A DNA stretch of 64,000 nt from Devosia litorisediminis (GTDB taxonomy: Bacteria; Pseudomonadota; Alphaproteobacteria; Rhizobiales; Devosiaceae), in the NCBI RefSeq assembly GCF_018334155.1, contig NZ_JAGXTP010000003.1:248001-312000 (forward strand), given 5' to 3'. This document shows, one piece after another, positions 16,866 through 25,194 of the stretch (positions are counted from its first letter, which is position 1; each line of letters opens with the position of its first letter). A program made the translations under genes and the position numbers. The notes beneath the pieces were generated by a model. It was not told where the DNA came from. It saw nothing but the letters and a program-made list of their open reading frames with translations, and searched no databases.

Positions 16866-17677
16866 AATCCGATGCCAATGCCCGCGCCGACCACGCCCAG
16901 GGGCCGTTCTACCGCCGCCTGATCGACCGCCTCGCCGCCATCGAGGACGGCGCTATTCTGCGCGTGGCTTTTTTCATCATGCTGGCGGGCACTGCCGCGG
17001 TGCTGTTTGTCGATTTCCGCGAACTCACCGACAATCAGACCACCACCGAACCGGCCACCTTCCAGCCCATCCCGCCGCCAGCCAGTGACGGCCCCGATAC
17101 CGGCCCGATGCCCGACATCACCACTGCGCCCGATATCCTGCAGCAGCCCCTCGAAATCGCCCTGGGCAGCGCCGGTCGGCTGACCCTGACCGGCACCATC
17201 GACCCCGGCAGCGCCACCCGCTTTGCCAGCGAGATCGAGGCGCGTGGCGAATATGTGCAGTCCATCGTGCTCGATTCACCCGGCGGTTCGGTCGAGGACG
17301 CCTTGGCCATGGCCGAGCTGATCCACGAGCAGGGCCTGACCACCCGGGTGGAAGCAGGGGCGCTGTGCGCTTCCTCCTGCCCCATCATCTTTGCCGCCGG
17401 CGCCGCGCGGCTGGCCAGTCCCGAAGCGGCCATCGGCGTGCACCAGATCTATGCCACCGCCATGAGCGGCGATCCGCAAAACGCCATGCGCGCCGCCGGG
17501 GTGGCCATGAGCAGCGCCCAGACCACCACCGCCAGGATCATCGCCGGACTGACCCGCAGTGGCGTCGATTCCGCGTTGTGGCTGCACGCACTGGAAACAC
17601 CGCCCGAACGGCTCTACTATTTTTCGGCGGACGAGATGCAGCGACTCAATCTTGTCACCGAATTTGTGCAGGATTGA
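16862..17677 (+). CDS. Membrane-anchored ClpP/SppA-like serine protease
   Basis: The protein has one N-terminal hydrophobic segment (about 34-52), a Pro/Thr-rich linker and a ClpP-crotonase-fold domain (about 95-270), which should lie in the periplasm. The glycine loop is DSPGGSV, the presumed nucleophile is the second Ser of CASSC, and the base is His in IGVHQIY. A candidate acidic residue is in FSADEM. This places it among the stand-alone ClpP-like periplasmic proteins rather than cytosolic ClpP, since no ATPase is adjacent. Its ATG overlaps the stop of the upstream membrane-protein gene by four bases. Substrates are unknown, and the two cysteines around the nucleophile are conserved-looking but unexplained. 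Confidence 0.8.
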   Translation: MKSDANARADHAQGPFYRRLIDRLAAIEDGAILRVAFFIMLAGTAAVLFVDFRELTDNQTTTEPATFQPIPPPASDGPDTGPMPDITTAPDILQQPLEIALGSAGRLTLTGTIDPGSATRFASEIEARGEYVQSIVLDSPGGSVEDALAMAELIHEQGLTTRVEAGALCASSCPIIFAAGAARLASPEAAIGVHQIYATAMSGDPQNAMRAAGVAMSSAQTTTARIIAGLTRSGVDSALWLHALETPPERLYYFSADEMQRLNLVTEFVQD

Positions 17678-17754
17678 TGCGTTCGTGACGGAACGGGTGG
17701 AGGGCTCGCGCCGTTGCGCTGGACGATGACGGCTCTTTGAGGAGGGAAGCCCGA

Positions 17755-18057
17755 ATGCGCAAGGATCAGACCACCAATCATATGCTCACCGGCCACCGCG
17801 ATATTCGCAACTGGGTGGCCGACCGCAATGGCATCCCCGCCATTGCCCGGGTGCGCAATCGCTTCGGCGAAGAACGCGCCCAGCTCAAGCTGCGGTTTGC
17901 CCGGGCCGACAAATCCCGCCCGGTCGATCAGGATAATGGCATGAGCCCATGCTCCTGGACCGCCTGGCTGGCCGAACTGGATCGCCAGCAGCTGGCGCTC
18001 AAGGTCGACCCTGATGCCGATGGCTTCGAGTTCGTCGAGCGGCGCGGCGACAATTAG
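17755..18057 (+). CDS. Hypothetical protein
   Basis: A 100-residue soluble, basic-then-acidic protein with no signal peptide, membrane helix or domain I recognise. HRDIRNWVADRNGIPAIARV and FGEERAQLKLRF are the most structured stretches. The coding case rests on a strong ribosome site (GAGGAGGGA) seven bases before the ATG and on open codon use in a region where the opposite strand is not coding. It ends by overlapping the stop of the convergent diguanylate cyclase by four bases. Confidence 0.7.
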   Translation: MRKDQTTNHMLTGHRDIRNWVADRNGIPAIARVRNRFGEERAQLKLRFARADKSRPVDQDNGMSPCSWTAWLAELDRQQLALKVDPDADGFEFVERRGDN

Positions 18058-19286
18058 GGTCGGCGCGACCCCTGCCGCCGGTCGGCTCCCGCTGGGACGG
18101 GCGGCGGCAATGGGTGTTCGGCCTCGGCCACGCAAATACGGTCCCGCCCGGTCTTCTTGGCTTCGTACAGGGCCGCATCGGCGCGACGCAACAGATCAAA
18201 CAGCCCTTCATCGGGCCGCAGCTGGGCCACCCCATAGCTGGCCGTCGGACGCTTGTCCGGCGCCTGGGCAATCACCGGCTCGGCGGCGAATTGCATGCGC
18301 ACGCGCTCGGCGAACAGCTGCGCGGTATTGAGCCCGCTGCCCGGCGCCAGCGCGGCGAATTCCTCGCCCCCCAGCCGCCCCAGAATGGCGCCCGAAACCG
18401 TCATCGCTCCCATGTCCGCCGCCGCCATCAGGGTTTTGGAGAAGCGGCTGATCACCACATCGCCCACCGGATGGCCATATTGGTCATTGATCGATTTGAA
18501 ATGATCCAGATCCGCCACCACAATGCTCACCGGCACGCCCGTGCGGCGCGCGCTGGCCAGCAGTTTTTCGGCGTGATCCTCAAAACCGCGCCGGTTCAGC
18601 AGCCCCGACAGCGGATCGGTCTCGGTCTGGGTGGTCATGGTAACCATTGCATCGCGCAACAGGATCACCAGCATCAAAATGCCATTGGCAATCAGCAGCA
18701 CAGCCCCCACCGCCTGGGAAATGGCCGCATAGGTGGTGCCGATATAGGCCTGCGCATTGATCCCGGGCCCCAGCGCCACGGCCAGAAACGGCTTACCCAG
18801 AAAATTCAGCGCCCCCAGCGCATAGATCGCCAGCAGCACCAGATCGAGCACATGCCGCCGACCCGAGCGCAGCACCACCAGCATGCCCAGCAGCTGCATC
18901 AGCGCATAGGGCCCCTGATAGCCAAGCCCGCGCAGTAGCGAGCGCCGGTCCATGTCGATGATCAGCACAATGGCAATCATCGACACCAGCACCAGCCCGG
19001 CCAGCAATCGCCATGGCGGCTCAAGCCGATAATTGCGTGCCAGCCCCACCACGGCAAACGCCTGCGCCAGCAGGAAGGCGGCAAAGATACCGATGCTGAA
19101 CAGCCTCGGCTCGGCCTGAAACGGCAGGATCAGCTCAAGCCCGACATTGACCACCCCGGCGCCATAGGCGAGCGCCAGCCAGCGGGCGCTGACCGCGCGC
19201 GTATAGACGGCCACCAGCAGGAAAGCGGTGACGAAAATTCCGGCAACACAGAGATTAATTGCCAGAACGAAAACTGCAGCGCTCAT
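18054..19286 (-). CDS. Membrane-bound diguanylate cyclase (GGDEF)
   Basis: GGDEF enzymes make cyclic di-GMP, which shifts cells between motile and sessile states. The N-terminal half (residues about 1-215) has seven or so hydrophobic helices, a membrane sensor of unknown ligand. The C-terminal GGDEF domain (about 225-390) has TDPLSGLLNRRGF, DLDHFKSINDQYGHPVGD and the active-site motif RLGGEEF, so it should be catalytic. The inhibitory RxxD site normally five residues before the motif is absent (SGAILG there), so product feedback is probably lacking. Length is 410 residues. It stands alone between a convergent small gene and an oxidoreductase gene. A second c-di-GMP protein lies at 45-47 kb. 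Confidence 0.9.
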   Translation of the reverse strand: MSAAVFVLAINLCVAGIFVTAFLLVAVYTRAVSARWLALAYGAGVVNVGLELILPFQAEPRLFSIGIFAAFLLAQAFAVVGLARNYRLEPPWRLLAGLVLVSMIAIVLIIDMDRRSLLRGLGYQGPYALMQLLGMLVVLRSGRRHVLDLVLLAIYALGALNFLGKPFLAVALGPGINAQAYIGTTYAAISQAVGAVLLIANGILMLVILLRDAMVTMTTQTETDPLSGLLNRRGFEDHAEKLLASARRTGVPVSIVVADLDHFKSINDQYGHPVGDVVISRFSKTLMAAADMGAMTVSGAILGRLGGEEFAALAPGSGLNTAQLFAERVRMQFAAEPVIAQAPDKRPTASYGVAQLRPDEGLFDLLRRADAALYEAKKTGRDRICVAEAEHPLPPPVPAGADRRQGSRRP

Positions 19287-19378
19287 TGACCAACCTGGGC
19301 AGACATGTTGGGCGCCATGCTAATCCGCACCGGGCAACGAGACGTTAACGACCGCCGCGCCTGTCCGGTGCTGGATAG

Positions 19379-20389
19379 TTAGACCCGTGGCGCCACATCG
19401 AAGGCCTTGGCCACCAGCTCATAGGAGCGCCGGCGCAGCCCGTAATCGTGGATGGTGGTTGTCATCATCACCTCATCGGCAGCACTGCCCCTGGCCTTTT
19501 CGGCGATGGTGTCAGCCACCGTCTGGGGCGAGCCGATGATCCACAGGCTCGACTGGTGATCGATCACCGCCTGCTGCTGGGGCGTCAAAACGCGGGCATG
19601 GGCCTCTTCGGGGCTCATCAGCTTGCGCTGCTCGCCCGAGGTGAACAGCGCCCAGCTCACCGCCTGCGAGCGCGAGAGATATTGCGCTTCCTCATCTGTC
19701 GGCGCGCAGATCACCGAAACGCACATAATGGTCCGGGGCTTGGGAAAAGCGGCACTGGGCTTGAAGGCGTTGCAATAGGTCTCGAACGCCGGGGCGGGCG
19801 GGGTATGGCTGAAATGGGCGGCAAAGGCATAGCCAAAACCCAATTGGCCGGCCGCCTGCGCACTATTGCCCGACGAGCCCAGCAGCCACTTCGGCGGCAG
19901 GCTGATTCCGCCGGGCGATACCGGCACCCGGGAATAGGGATGATCGGCCGGAAAGCTGTCCTCATCAAAGGCCATCAGCTCGGCCAGATAGTTGGAGAAT
20001 TCCTCGCCCCCACCACTGCGCAGCGCCCGCATCGCATAACCATCGCCGCCGGGCGCACGGCCTAGCCCCAGATCGATACGCCCCGGATGCAATCCCTCAA
20101 GCGTGCGATAAGCCTCGGCGATGCGCAGCGGCGCATGGTTGAGCAGCATGACGCCCCCGGACCCCACGCGAATGGATTTGGTGTGGGCCGCGGCGCTGCC
20201 AATCAGGATTTCGGGGACCGAAGAAGCGATCGAGGGCATGCCGTGATGCTCGGCATACCAGAGCCGCTCATAGCCCAGTTCATCGGCCGTCTGCGCCAGG
20301 GCGATGGTTTCAGCCATCGCCTGAGAAGTGGAGGTGCCTTCGGCAATGGGAGCGAGATCCTGCAGCGACAGGGCAAAGGGTGCAGTCAT
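19379..20389 (-). CDS. LLM class flavin-dependent oxidoreductase
   Basis: This is a luciferase-like monooxygenase family protein of 336 residues in the TIM-barrel fold that uses reduced flavin. Typical stretches are LSLQDLAPIAEG at the N-terminus, YERLWYAEHHG, RIDLGLGRAPG, and WLLGSSGNSAQAAGQLG in the second half. It resembles the YhbW-like MsnO8 subgroup, whose substrates are mostly unknown. The ATG was placed at MTAPFALSL, where the family begins; the frame extends 22 codons further upstream without family character. It is a single-gene unit and has no partner flavin reductase next to it. Confidence 0.88.
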   Translation of the reverse strand: MTAPFALSLQDLAPIAEGTSTSQAMAETIALAQTADELGYERLWYAEHHGMPSIASSVPEILIGSAAAHTKSIRVGSGGVMLLNHAPLRIAEAYRTLEGLHPGRIDLGLGRAPGGDGYAMRALRSGGGEEFSNYLAELMAFDEDSFPADHPYSRVPVSPGGISLPPKWLLGSSGNSAQAAGQLGFGYAFAAHFSHTPPAPAFETYCNAFKPSAAFPKPRTIMCVSVICAPTDEEAQYLSRSQAVSWALFTSGEQRKLMSPEEAHARVLTPQQQAVIDHQSSLWIIGSPQTVADTIAEKARGSAADEVMMTTTIHDYGLRRRSYELVAKAFDVAPRV

Positions 20390-20556
20390 GGCAATCACAT
20401 GGGTTTGGAGGATGTGCGCGTCTTCTATCGTCAAATTACGATGAAAGCGAGTCACCTGTCCGACACATGGTCACTTTATGGGGCGATTTCATCCCCTTGC
20501 GTTGACTCGATAGCCAGACTGCGTCTTTTACTGTGTCCATCAACGAGGAAGACGCC

Positions 20557-21153
20557 GTGACGAAACTGCATATCGCCGCTTTTGCCATTGCCGCCTCGAC
20601 CCTGTGCAGTGCAGTTGCGCAGGCCCAGAGCCTGACCACGCCGCAACCCTTTGCCGATATTGTCGACGAATTGCGCTTCGGCATCCACGCCCATGATGTC
20701 AGCTATATCCTGTTTGCCAAGCCGTGGGAATACAAGCTCGACCAGATCGAAGACATCAGCTTTGACGTCCTGTTCAAATCGCCCGATATCGAAGCGTTCC
20801 GCTGGATCGGCTCCCCACGACCCGATCTGGGCGTCACGCTCAACCTGGATGGTCAGGACAGCCTGCTCCATCTCAGCCTGACCTGGCAGTTGCCCATCTT
20901 CGATACCCCGTTCTATCTCGAGGGTGCTTTTGGTGGTGCCGTGCACAATGGCTATCTGACCAATTCGCCCGACCCCACGCGCTATGCCAATTTTGGCTGT
21001 CGCCTCAATTTCTACGAACGCTACGGCGTGGGCGCCCATCTCAGCGACAGCGTGACGGCCACACTGACCTATGAGCACACGTCCAATAATGGCTGGTGCG
21101 ACATGAATCAGGGCCTGTCCAATGTTGGTGTTCGCGTCGGCTGGAAGTTCTAG
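20557..21153 (+). CDS. PagL-like acyloxyacyl hydrolase (lipid A 3-O-deacylase)
   Basis: PagL is an outer-membrane beta-barrel that removes the 3-position acyl chain from lipid A. The 198-residue product has a signal peptide (residues 1-24, ending AVAQAQ) and ends in Phe, like many outer-membrane barrels. Near the C-terminus, EHTSNN gives the His-x-Ser dyad (H174, S176) of PagL, followed by an Asn/Gly-rich stretch and GVRVGWKF. The third catalytic acid of PagL is not obvious. The GTG start is fixed by GAGGAAG five bases upstream; an earlier in-frame start at 20533 would disrupt the signal peptide. A diverged copy follows 104 bases later. Confidence 0.78.
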   Translation: MTKLHIAAFAIAASTLCSAVAQAQSLTTPQPFADIVDELRFGIHAHDVSYILFAKPWEYKLDQIEDISFDVLFKSPDIEAFRWIGSPRPDLGVTLNLDGQDSLLHLSLTWQLPIFDTPFYLEGAFGGAVHNGYLTNSPDPTRYANFGCRLNFYERYGVGAHLSDSVTATLTYEHTSNNGWCDMNQGLSNVGVRVGWKF

Positions 21154-21257
21154 CAACCGGTTCGCGGCGTTAACGAACCCTTAGCGACAATTTTACTCAA
21201 ATCTTGCCTATCTCGGCCATGACCGGCCCTATTACCCTTTAACCGGGGGAATTCGCC

Positions 21258-21821
21258 ATGATCCGCACTGCCACCCAGTTCCTGCTGGTCGCGCTGACCC
21301 TGGGCGCGGTGACCCTGCCGGCCATGGCCCAGGTCAATATCCTGCCCGAAATCCGCGGTGGTCTGACCGCCCGCGGTATCGGCGACAGCGCCGATCTGCT
21401 CGACCCCAGTTCCATCAGCGATGCCAATGTCGAATTGCTGTTTACCGCGCCCGACCTGAACGCCTGGATGCCGCTGGGCGAGTTGCGCCCGCATCTGGGT
21501 GCCACGCTGAGTTTTCGCGGCCAGCCATCCTATGGCTATGCCGGTTTGAGCTGGACCCTGCAGGCCCCGGTCACTCCCGTCTTTGTTGAAGCCAGCCTGG
21601 GTGGCGTTGCCAATACCAGCCTGCTCAGCGCGCCCCAAGGCGACCCCGCGCGCAATTTCGGCTGCAGTGTGGGCGGGCGTGTCGCCGCCAGTGTGGGCGT
21701 CAACCTGCCCGCGGGCACATCGCTGATCGGCACAGTGGAACACCTGCCCGATTTCGGCGCTTGTGGCACCCCGGACCGCGCCAATACCAATATCGGCGTA
21801 CGTCTGGGCTTCCGCTTCTAG
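21258..21821 (+). CDS. PagL-like outer-membrane protein lacking the catalytic serine
   Basis: The 187-residue protein parallels its upstream neighbour: signal peptide ending AMAQ, a barrel-like alternation of short strands, the matching NFGC position, and a C-terminal NIGVRLGFRF. Where the neighbour has EHTS, this one has EHLP (H162, then Pro164), so the nucleophilic serine is missing and deacylase activity is unlikely. It may be structural, regulatory or adapted to another role. GGGGGA lies before the ATG. The pair probably arose by an old tandem duplication, since overall identity is low. A strong hairpin terminator follows the stop. Confidence 0.72.
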   Translation: MIRTATQFLLVALTLGAVTLPAMAQVNILPEIRGGLTARGIGDSADLLDPSSISDANVELLFTAPDLNAWMPLGELRPHLGATLSFRGQPSYGYAGLSWTLQAPVTPVFVEASLGGVANTSLLSAPQGDPARNFGCSVGGRVAASVGVNLPAGTSLIGTVEHLPDFGACGTPDRANTNIGVRLGFRF

Positions 21822-21822
21822 C

Positions 21823-21859
21823 GGCATTTTCACCGTTTCATCGAAACGATGAAAATGCC
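21823..21859 (+). terminator. Hairpin terminator after the PagL-like pair
   Basis: GGCATTTTCA/TGAAAATGCC (10 bp), one mismatch, then CGTTTC/GAAACG (6 bp) close a three-base loop. The stem begins two bases after the stop and is followed by a T-rich CTTGTTTTG. Confidence 0.75.
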
Positions 21860-21876
21860 CTCGTTCTTGTTTTGCC

Positions 21877-21920
21877 GCGTTTCCCAACCGCAAAACCGTG
21901 GCCAGTTTTGCTGGAAACGC
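21877..21920 (-). terminator. Nested hairpin at the end of the BaiN-like gene
   Basis: Outer arms GCGTTTCC/GGAAACGC enclose inner arms GCAAAAC/GTTTTGC. The structure ends two bases before the stop codon of the minus-strand flavoprotein gene, so it probably terminates that transcript. Confidence 0.55.
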
Positions 21921-21922
21921 TT

Positions 21923-23113
21923 CTAGGCGACCTGCCCGGCGGCCCAGCCCGAGGCCCAGGCCCACTGGAAGTTATAACCACCCAGCCAGCCGGTGACATC
22001 GACCACTTCACCCACGAAATACAATCCCGGCACATCGCGGGCGCCCATGGTCTTGGCATCGAGATCGCGCGTATCGATACCGCCCAGCGTGACTTCTGCG
22101 GTGCGGTAGCCTTCCGAGCCGACGGGCTTGAGCGTCCATGCCTTGAGAATCGCTTCGACCACGGCCAGCTTCTTGTCGGAAAAATCTCCGATCATGCCGG
22201 GCATATCGAGCGCCTCACCCAGCAATTGCGCCAGCTTTTTAGGCATGAAACTGCCCAGCACGGTCTGCACCTGCAGCTTGGGTGTGGCCTTGCGTGCCGC
22301 GCGCAGCTTTTCGCCTGCATCCTCATGCGGCAGCAGATCAACCGTGATGGTATCGCCTTCGCGCCAATAGGACGAAATCTGCAGGATCGCCGGCCCCGAC
22401 AAGCCGCGATGGGTGAACAGCAAAGCCTCTTCGAACGCCGTCTTGCCATGGCTGACAATGGCATCGGTGGCGATGCCCGAGAGTTCCTTGAGCTTTTCCA
22501 GCGCCCCGGTCTCGAAGGTCAGCGGCACCAGACCCGGTCGGGTTTCAGTCAGCCGCAAGCCGAACTGGCTGGCCAGCTGATAGCCCAGACCGCTGGCCCC
22601 CATCTTGGGAATGGACTTGCCACCCGTGGCCACAATCAGGCTTTCGGCAGTGATCGAGGAGGTACTCAACTGCAGGGAGAACCCGTCAGTGCCCCGATCC
22701 ACCGCCTCCACGCTGGTCTCAAGCACCAGAGTGACGCCGGCCTTGCGCATTTCGTGCAGCAGCATGGTGTTGATCTGGGTGGCTGGGCCATCGCAGAACA
22801 ATTGCCCCAGCGTCTTTTCATGGAAGCTGATGCCGTGATCCTTGACCATCGCAATGAACATCTCGGGTGTGTAGCGGCTCAGCGCCGACAGCGCAAAGCG
22901 CGGATTGGCGCTGACAAAACGGTCACGTCCCTTGTCGATAGTGGCGTTGATATTGGTGAAATTGCAGCGCCCACCGCCCGATATGCGGATTTTCTCACCG
23001 GCATATTTGGCGTGATCCACCACCAGAACCGAACGACCGCGTCGTCCCGCTTCGATGGCGGCCATCATGCCGGCAGCGCCGGCGCCAAGAATGACGACAT
23101 CATAATGGGGCAT
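21923..23113 (-). CDS. NAD(P)/FAD-dependent oxidoreductase, BaiN/HI0933 type
   Basis: This 396-residue flavoprotein of the HI0933/BaiN family binds FAD through the N-terminal Rossmann motif ILGAGAAGMMAAIEAGRRG. KIRISGGGRCNFTN is the family signature, and GLYFVGEVVDVTGWLGGYN near the C-terminus closes the FAD site. Members are annotated as oxidoreductases or flavin reductases; the physiological substrate is mostly undefined. The ATG at MPHYDVVILG was chosen because it starts at the Rossmann strand; 22 upstream codons are open but unlike the family. It is monocistronic. The next gene, alaE, is read in the same direction and ends 150 bases upstream of its start. Confidence 0.9.
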   Translation of the reverse strand: MPHYDVVILGAGAAGMMAAIEAGRRGRSVLVVDHAKYAGEKIRISGGGRCNFTNINATIDKGRDRFVSANPRFALSALSRYTPEMFIAMVKDHGISFHEKTLGQLFCDGPATQINTMLLHEMRKAGVTLVLETSVEAVDRGTDGFSLQLSTSSITAESLIVATGGKSIPKMGASGLGYQLASQFGLRLTETRPGLVPLTFETGALEKLKELSGIATDAIVSHGKTAFEEALLFTHRGLSGPAILQISSYWREGDTITVDLLPHEDAGEKLRAARKATPKLQVQTVLGSFMPKKLAQLLGEALDMPGMIGDFSDKKLAVVEAILKAWTLKPVGSEGYRTAEVTLGGIDTRDLDAKTMGARDVPGLYFVGEVVDVTGWLGGYNFQWAWASGWAAGQVA

Positions 23114-23263
23114 GGGGGCAGTCCTGTGCGCTGTGGTGGCGCCCGGTCTAGTGCAAGCCAGCGCCCCTGCCAACACCAAGCGTGATCACAGCGCTGTTGC
23201 GGCTGCGCCGGGGCAAACCGTGAGCGGCCAAACCAGGCTGGTGCTGCGCCGAGGGGGGCATGA

Positions 23264-23680
23264 TCAGCGCTGGGCGGGCATCACCACATGGGTCAGGCGA
23301 CGCACCCACTCCAGAAACAGCCCAAAGGGCCGGCTCAGGGTCAGCATGAACAGCGTGGCCGAGCCCAGCGCGGTTATGATCTTGCCCGGATCCGCCCCGG
23401 CCAGCGCCAGCGTTGCCGCGTAGAGCGGCACCTGAAAAGCCATGAAGGCCACGACATCGACAACGGCCCGGCCGATCCGCCGGCGTGGCAGCATCCTGGC
23501 AAACACCCAGTCGCGCCAGGCGGCGTACAGCCGCCCTGTCAACGCCATCATCACCACCATGATGGCGCGGGTGATCAGCACCTGACCCGGCGCCATGCCC
23601 GCAATGACCAGCTCTGTGAAGGTCGCTATGATGGTGAAAAAGATGATGGTTGCGAGGGTGTCGACAATAAACAGGCGCAT
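23264..23680 (-). CDS. alaE: L-alanine exporter AlaE
   Basis: AlaE is a small inner-membrane exporter that prevents toxic build-up of L-alanine. The roughly 138-residue product has four hydrophobic segments and the family features DTLATIIFF near the start, GMAPGQVLITRAIMVV, the loop GRLYAAWRDWVF, and VAFMAFQVPLYAATLALAGAD. E. coli AlaE is 149 residues. The start is ambiguous: ATG at 23680 is used here, while TTG at 23716 would give 150 residues, closer to the E. coli length; neither has a strong ribosome site. No alanine metabolism genes are adjacent. Confidence 0.85.
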   Translation of the reverse strand: MRLFIVDTLATIIFFTIIATFTELVIAGMAPGQVLITRAIMVVMMALTGRLYAAWRDWVFARMLPRRRIGRAVVDVVAFMAFQVPLYAATLALAGADPGKIITALGSATLFMLTLSRPFGLFLEWVRRLTHVVMPAQR

Positions 23681-24023
23681 GGCGCCCCAGTACGCCCTGA
23701 TGGCGGGTACGCGCAATGGCCAGTGACTTCAGTGACCCCCTGTCGCTGTCGGGGCCCAGCCATTGACTAATTCCTACAGTGGAGTATGACTTCGCCTGCT
23801 TTTTCCAAACAAGCAGTCACTTGATGCGCAGCGTTTTTCAAATTGCTGATCTGGCAACCACCCGGCTCACCGCCTTGGGTGTCGCTGCGCTCATGACCAA
23901 AACCACCAAAACCGCCTGACGCTTTTCCCCGGGTCGTCTCCCGACGGGGAGAGGCTGATCCGAATGGCCGCAACCCACCGGGTTGCGCGGGGGCGAAAAT
24001 GGTAAGGGACTGGAGTTCCAAAA
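23681..24023. other. Gene-free region before asd
   Basis: This stretch of 300-340 bases separates the divergent alaE and asd starts and should carry both promoters. It includes small inverted repeats around 23930-23960 (CCCCG/CGGGG). A 31-codon open frame at 23824-23919 has no ribosome site or recognisable product and was not called. Confidence 0.5.
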
Positions 24024-25064
24024 ATGGGCTATCGCGTCGCTGTCGTCGGTGCCACAGGCAATGTGGGCCGTGAAGTTCTCAATATTCTGGCGGAGCGCAA
24101 GTTCCCCGCATCCGAGGTGATCGCACTCGCCTCCTCGCGTTCGACTGGTCGCGAAATCTCCTATGGTGACAAGATCCTCAAGGCCAAGAACCTTGATGAC
24201 TTTGACTTCAAGGGCGTCGATTTCGCCATCATGTCGGCCGGTTCGGACATTTCCAAGAACTGGGGCCCGCGCATCGCCGCCAGTGGCTGCATCGTGATCG
24301 ATAATTCCAGCTTCTGGCGTTACGATTCCAATGTGCCGCTGATCGTGCCCGAGGTGAACGGCCCCTCGCTTGAGGCCTGGCTGGCCAATGCCAATCGCAA
24401 GAACATCATTGCCAACCCCAATTGCTCGACCGCTCAGCTGGTGGTGGCGCTCAAGCCCCTGCACGACTTTGCCAAGATCAAGCGCGTCGTCGTCTCGACC
24501 TACCAGTCGGTTTCCGGCTCGGGCAAGGAAGGCGTCGACGAGCTCTGGAACCAGACCAAGGGCATTTTCGTCAACGATACGGCGACCCCCGGCAAGTTCC
24601 CCAAGCAGATCGCTTTCAACGTCATTCCCCACATCGATGTCTTCATGGAAGACGGCTCGACCAAGGAAGAGTGGAAGGTGATGGCCGAGACCAAGAAGAT
24701 CCTTGATCCCAAGATCAAGGTGACCTGCACCGCCGTGCGCGTGCCCGTGTTTGTCGGCCATTCCGAAGCCATCAATCTCGAATTCGAAAACCCCATCAGC
24801 GCCGATGAAGCGCGTGACATTCTGCGCGAAGCACCCGGCGTTGCCGTGGTCGACAAGCGCGAAGCCGGTGGCTACACCACCCCGGTTGAATGCGTGGGTG
24901 AATACGAGACCTTCGTCAGCCGCATCCGCGAAGATGCCACTATCGAAAACGGCCTCAATATCTGGGTTGTTTCGGACAATCTGCGCAAGGGCGCCGCGCT
25001 CAATACCATCCAGATTGCTGAAACGCTGATCGAGCTGGGCCTCAAGCCCCGCGACGCCGCCTAG
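24024..25064 (+). CDS. asd: Aspartate-semialdehyde dehydrogenase
   Basis: Asd reduces aspartyl phosphate with NADPH to aspartate semialdehyde, the branch point to lysine/diaminopimelate, threonine and methionine. The 346 residues start with the nucleotide-binding GYRVAVVGATGNVGREVL, have the catalytic C134 in NPNCST, and carry VFVGHSEAINLE with the catalytic-domain His. Length is normal for the family. The ATG lies behind a purine-rich GGGACTGGAG. It is monocistronic, closed by a hairpin. Together with dapF at 59-60 kb it serves peptidoglycan and lysine synthesis. Confidence 0.95.
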   Translation: MGYRVAVVGATGNVGREVLNILAERKFPASEVIALASSRSTGREISYGDKILKAKNLDDFDFKGVDFAIMSAGSDISKNWGPRIAASGCIVIDNSSFWRYDSNVPLIVPEVNGPSLEAWLANANRKNIIANPNCSTAQLVVALKPLHDFAKIKRVVVSTYQSVSGSGKEGVDELWNQTKGIFVNDTATPGKFPKQIAFNVIPHIDVFMEDGSTKEEWKVMAETKKILDPKIKVTCTAVRVPVFVGHSEAINLEFENPISADEARDILREAPGVAVVDKREAGGYTTPVECVGEYETFVSRIREDATIENGLNIWVVSDNLRKGAALNTIQIAETLIELGLKPRDAA

Positions 25065-25075
25065 GCCATACGCTT

Positions 25076-25102
25076 GGTCACCCCGGTCCGGCCGGGGTGA
25101 CC
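25076..25102. terminator. Strong palindrome after asd
   Basis: GGTCACCCCGG and CCGGGGTGACC form a perfect 11-bp stem with a five-base loop, 12 bases after the asd stop. No U-run follows, so it may also be one of the GTCACCCCGG-type palindromes dispersed in these genomes. Confidence 0.6.
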
Positions 25103-25194
25103 ACACCAACAGGCACCGGTCTCGCCGCTTTCTGGTTTCGTCGGGAACACCAGCATGTTAAGGCCACGCCAATTCTCCTTGTGCGCAGGTTTTC

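Noticed and set aside
23824..23919. 31-codon open frame before asd
   Set aside because: No ribosome site, no recognisable product, and the region is needed for promoters.
25076..25102. Palindrome after asd as a riboswitch or operator
   Set aside because: It lies 12 bases beyond a stop codon with a perfect stem, so a terminator or dispersed palindrome is simpler.
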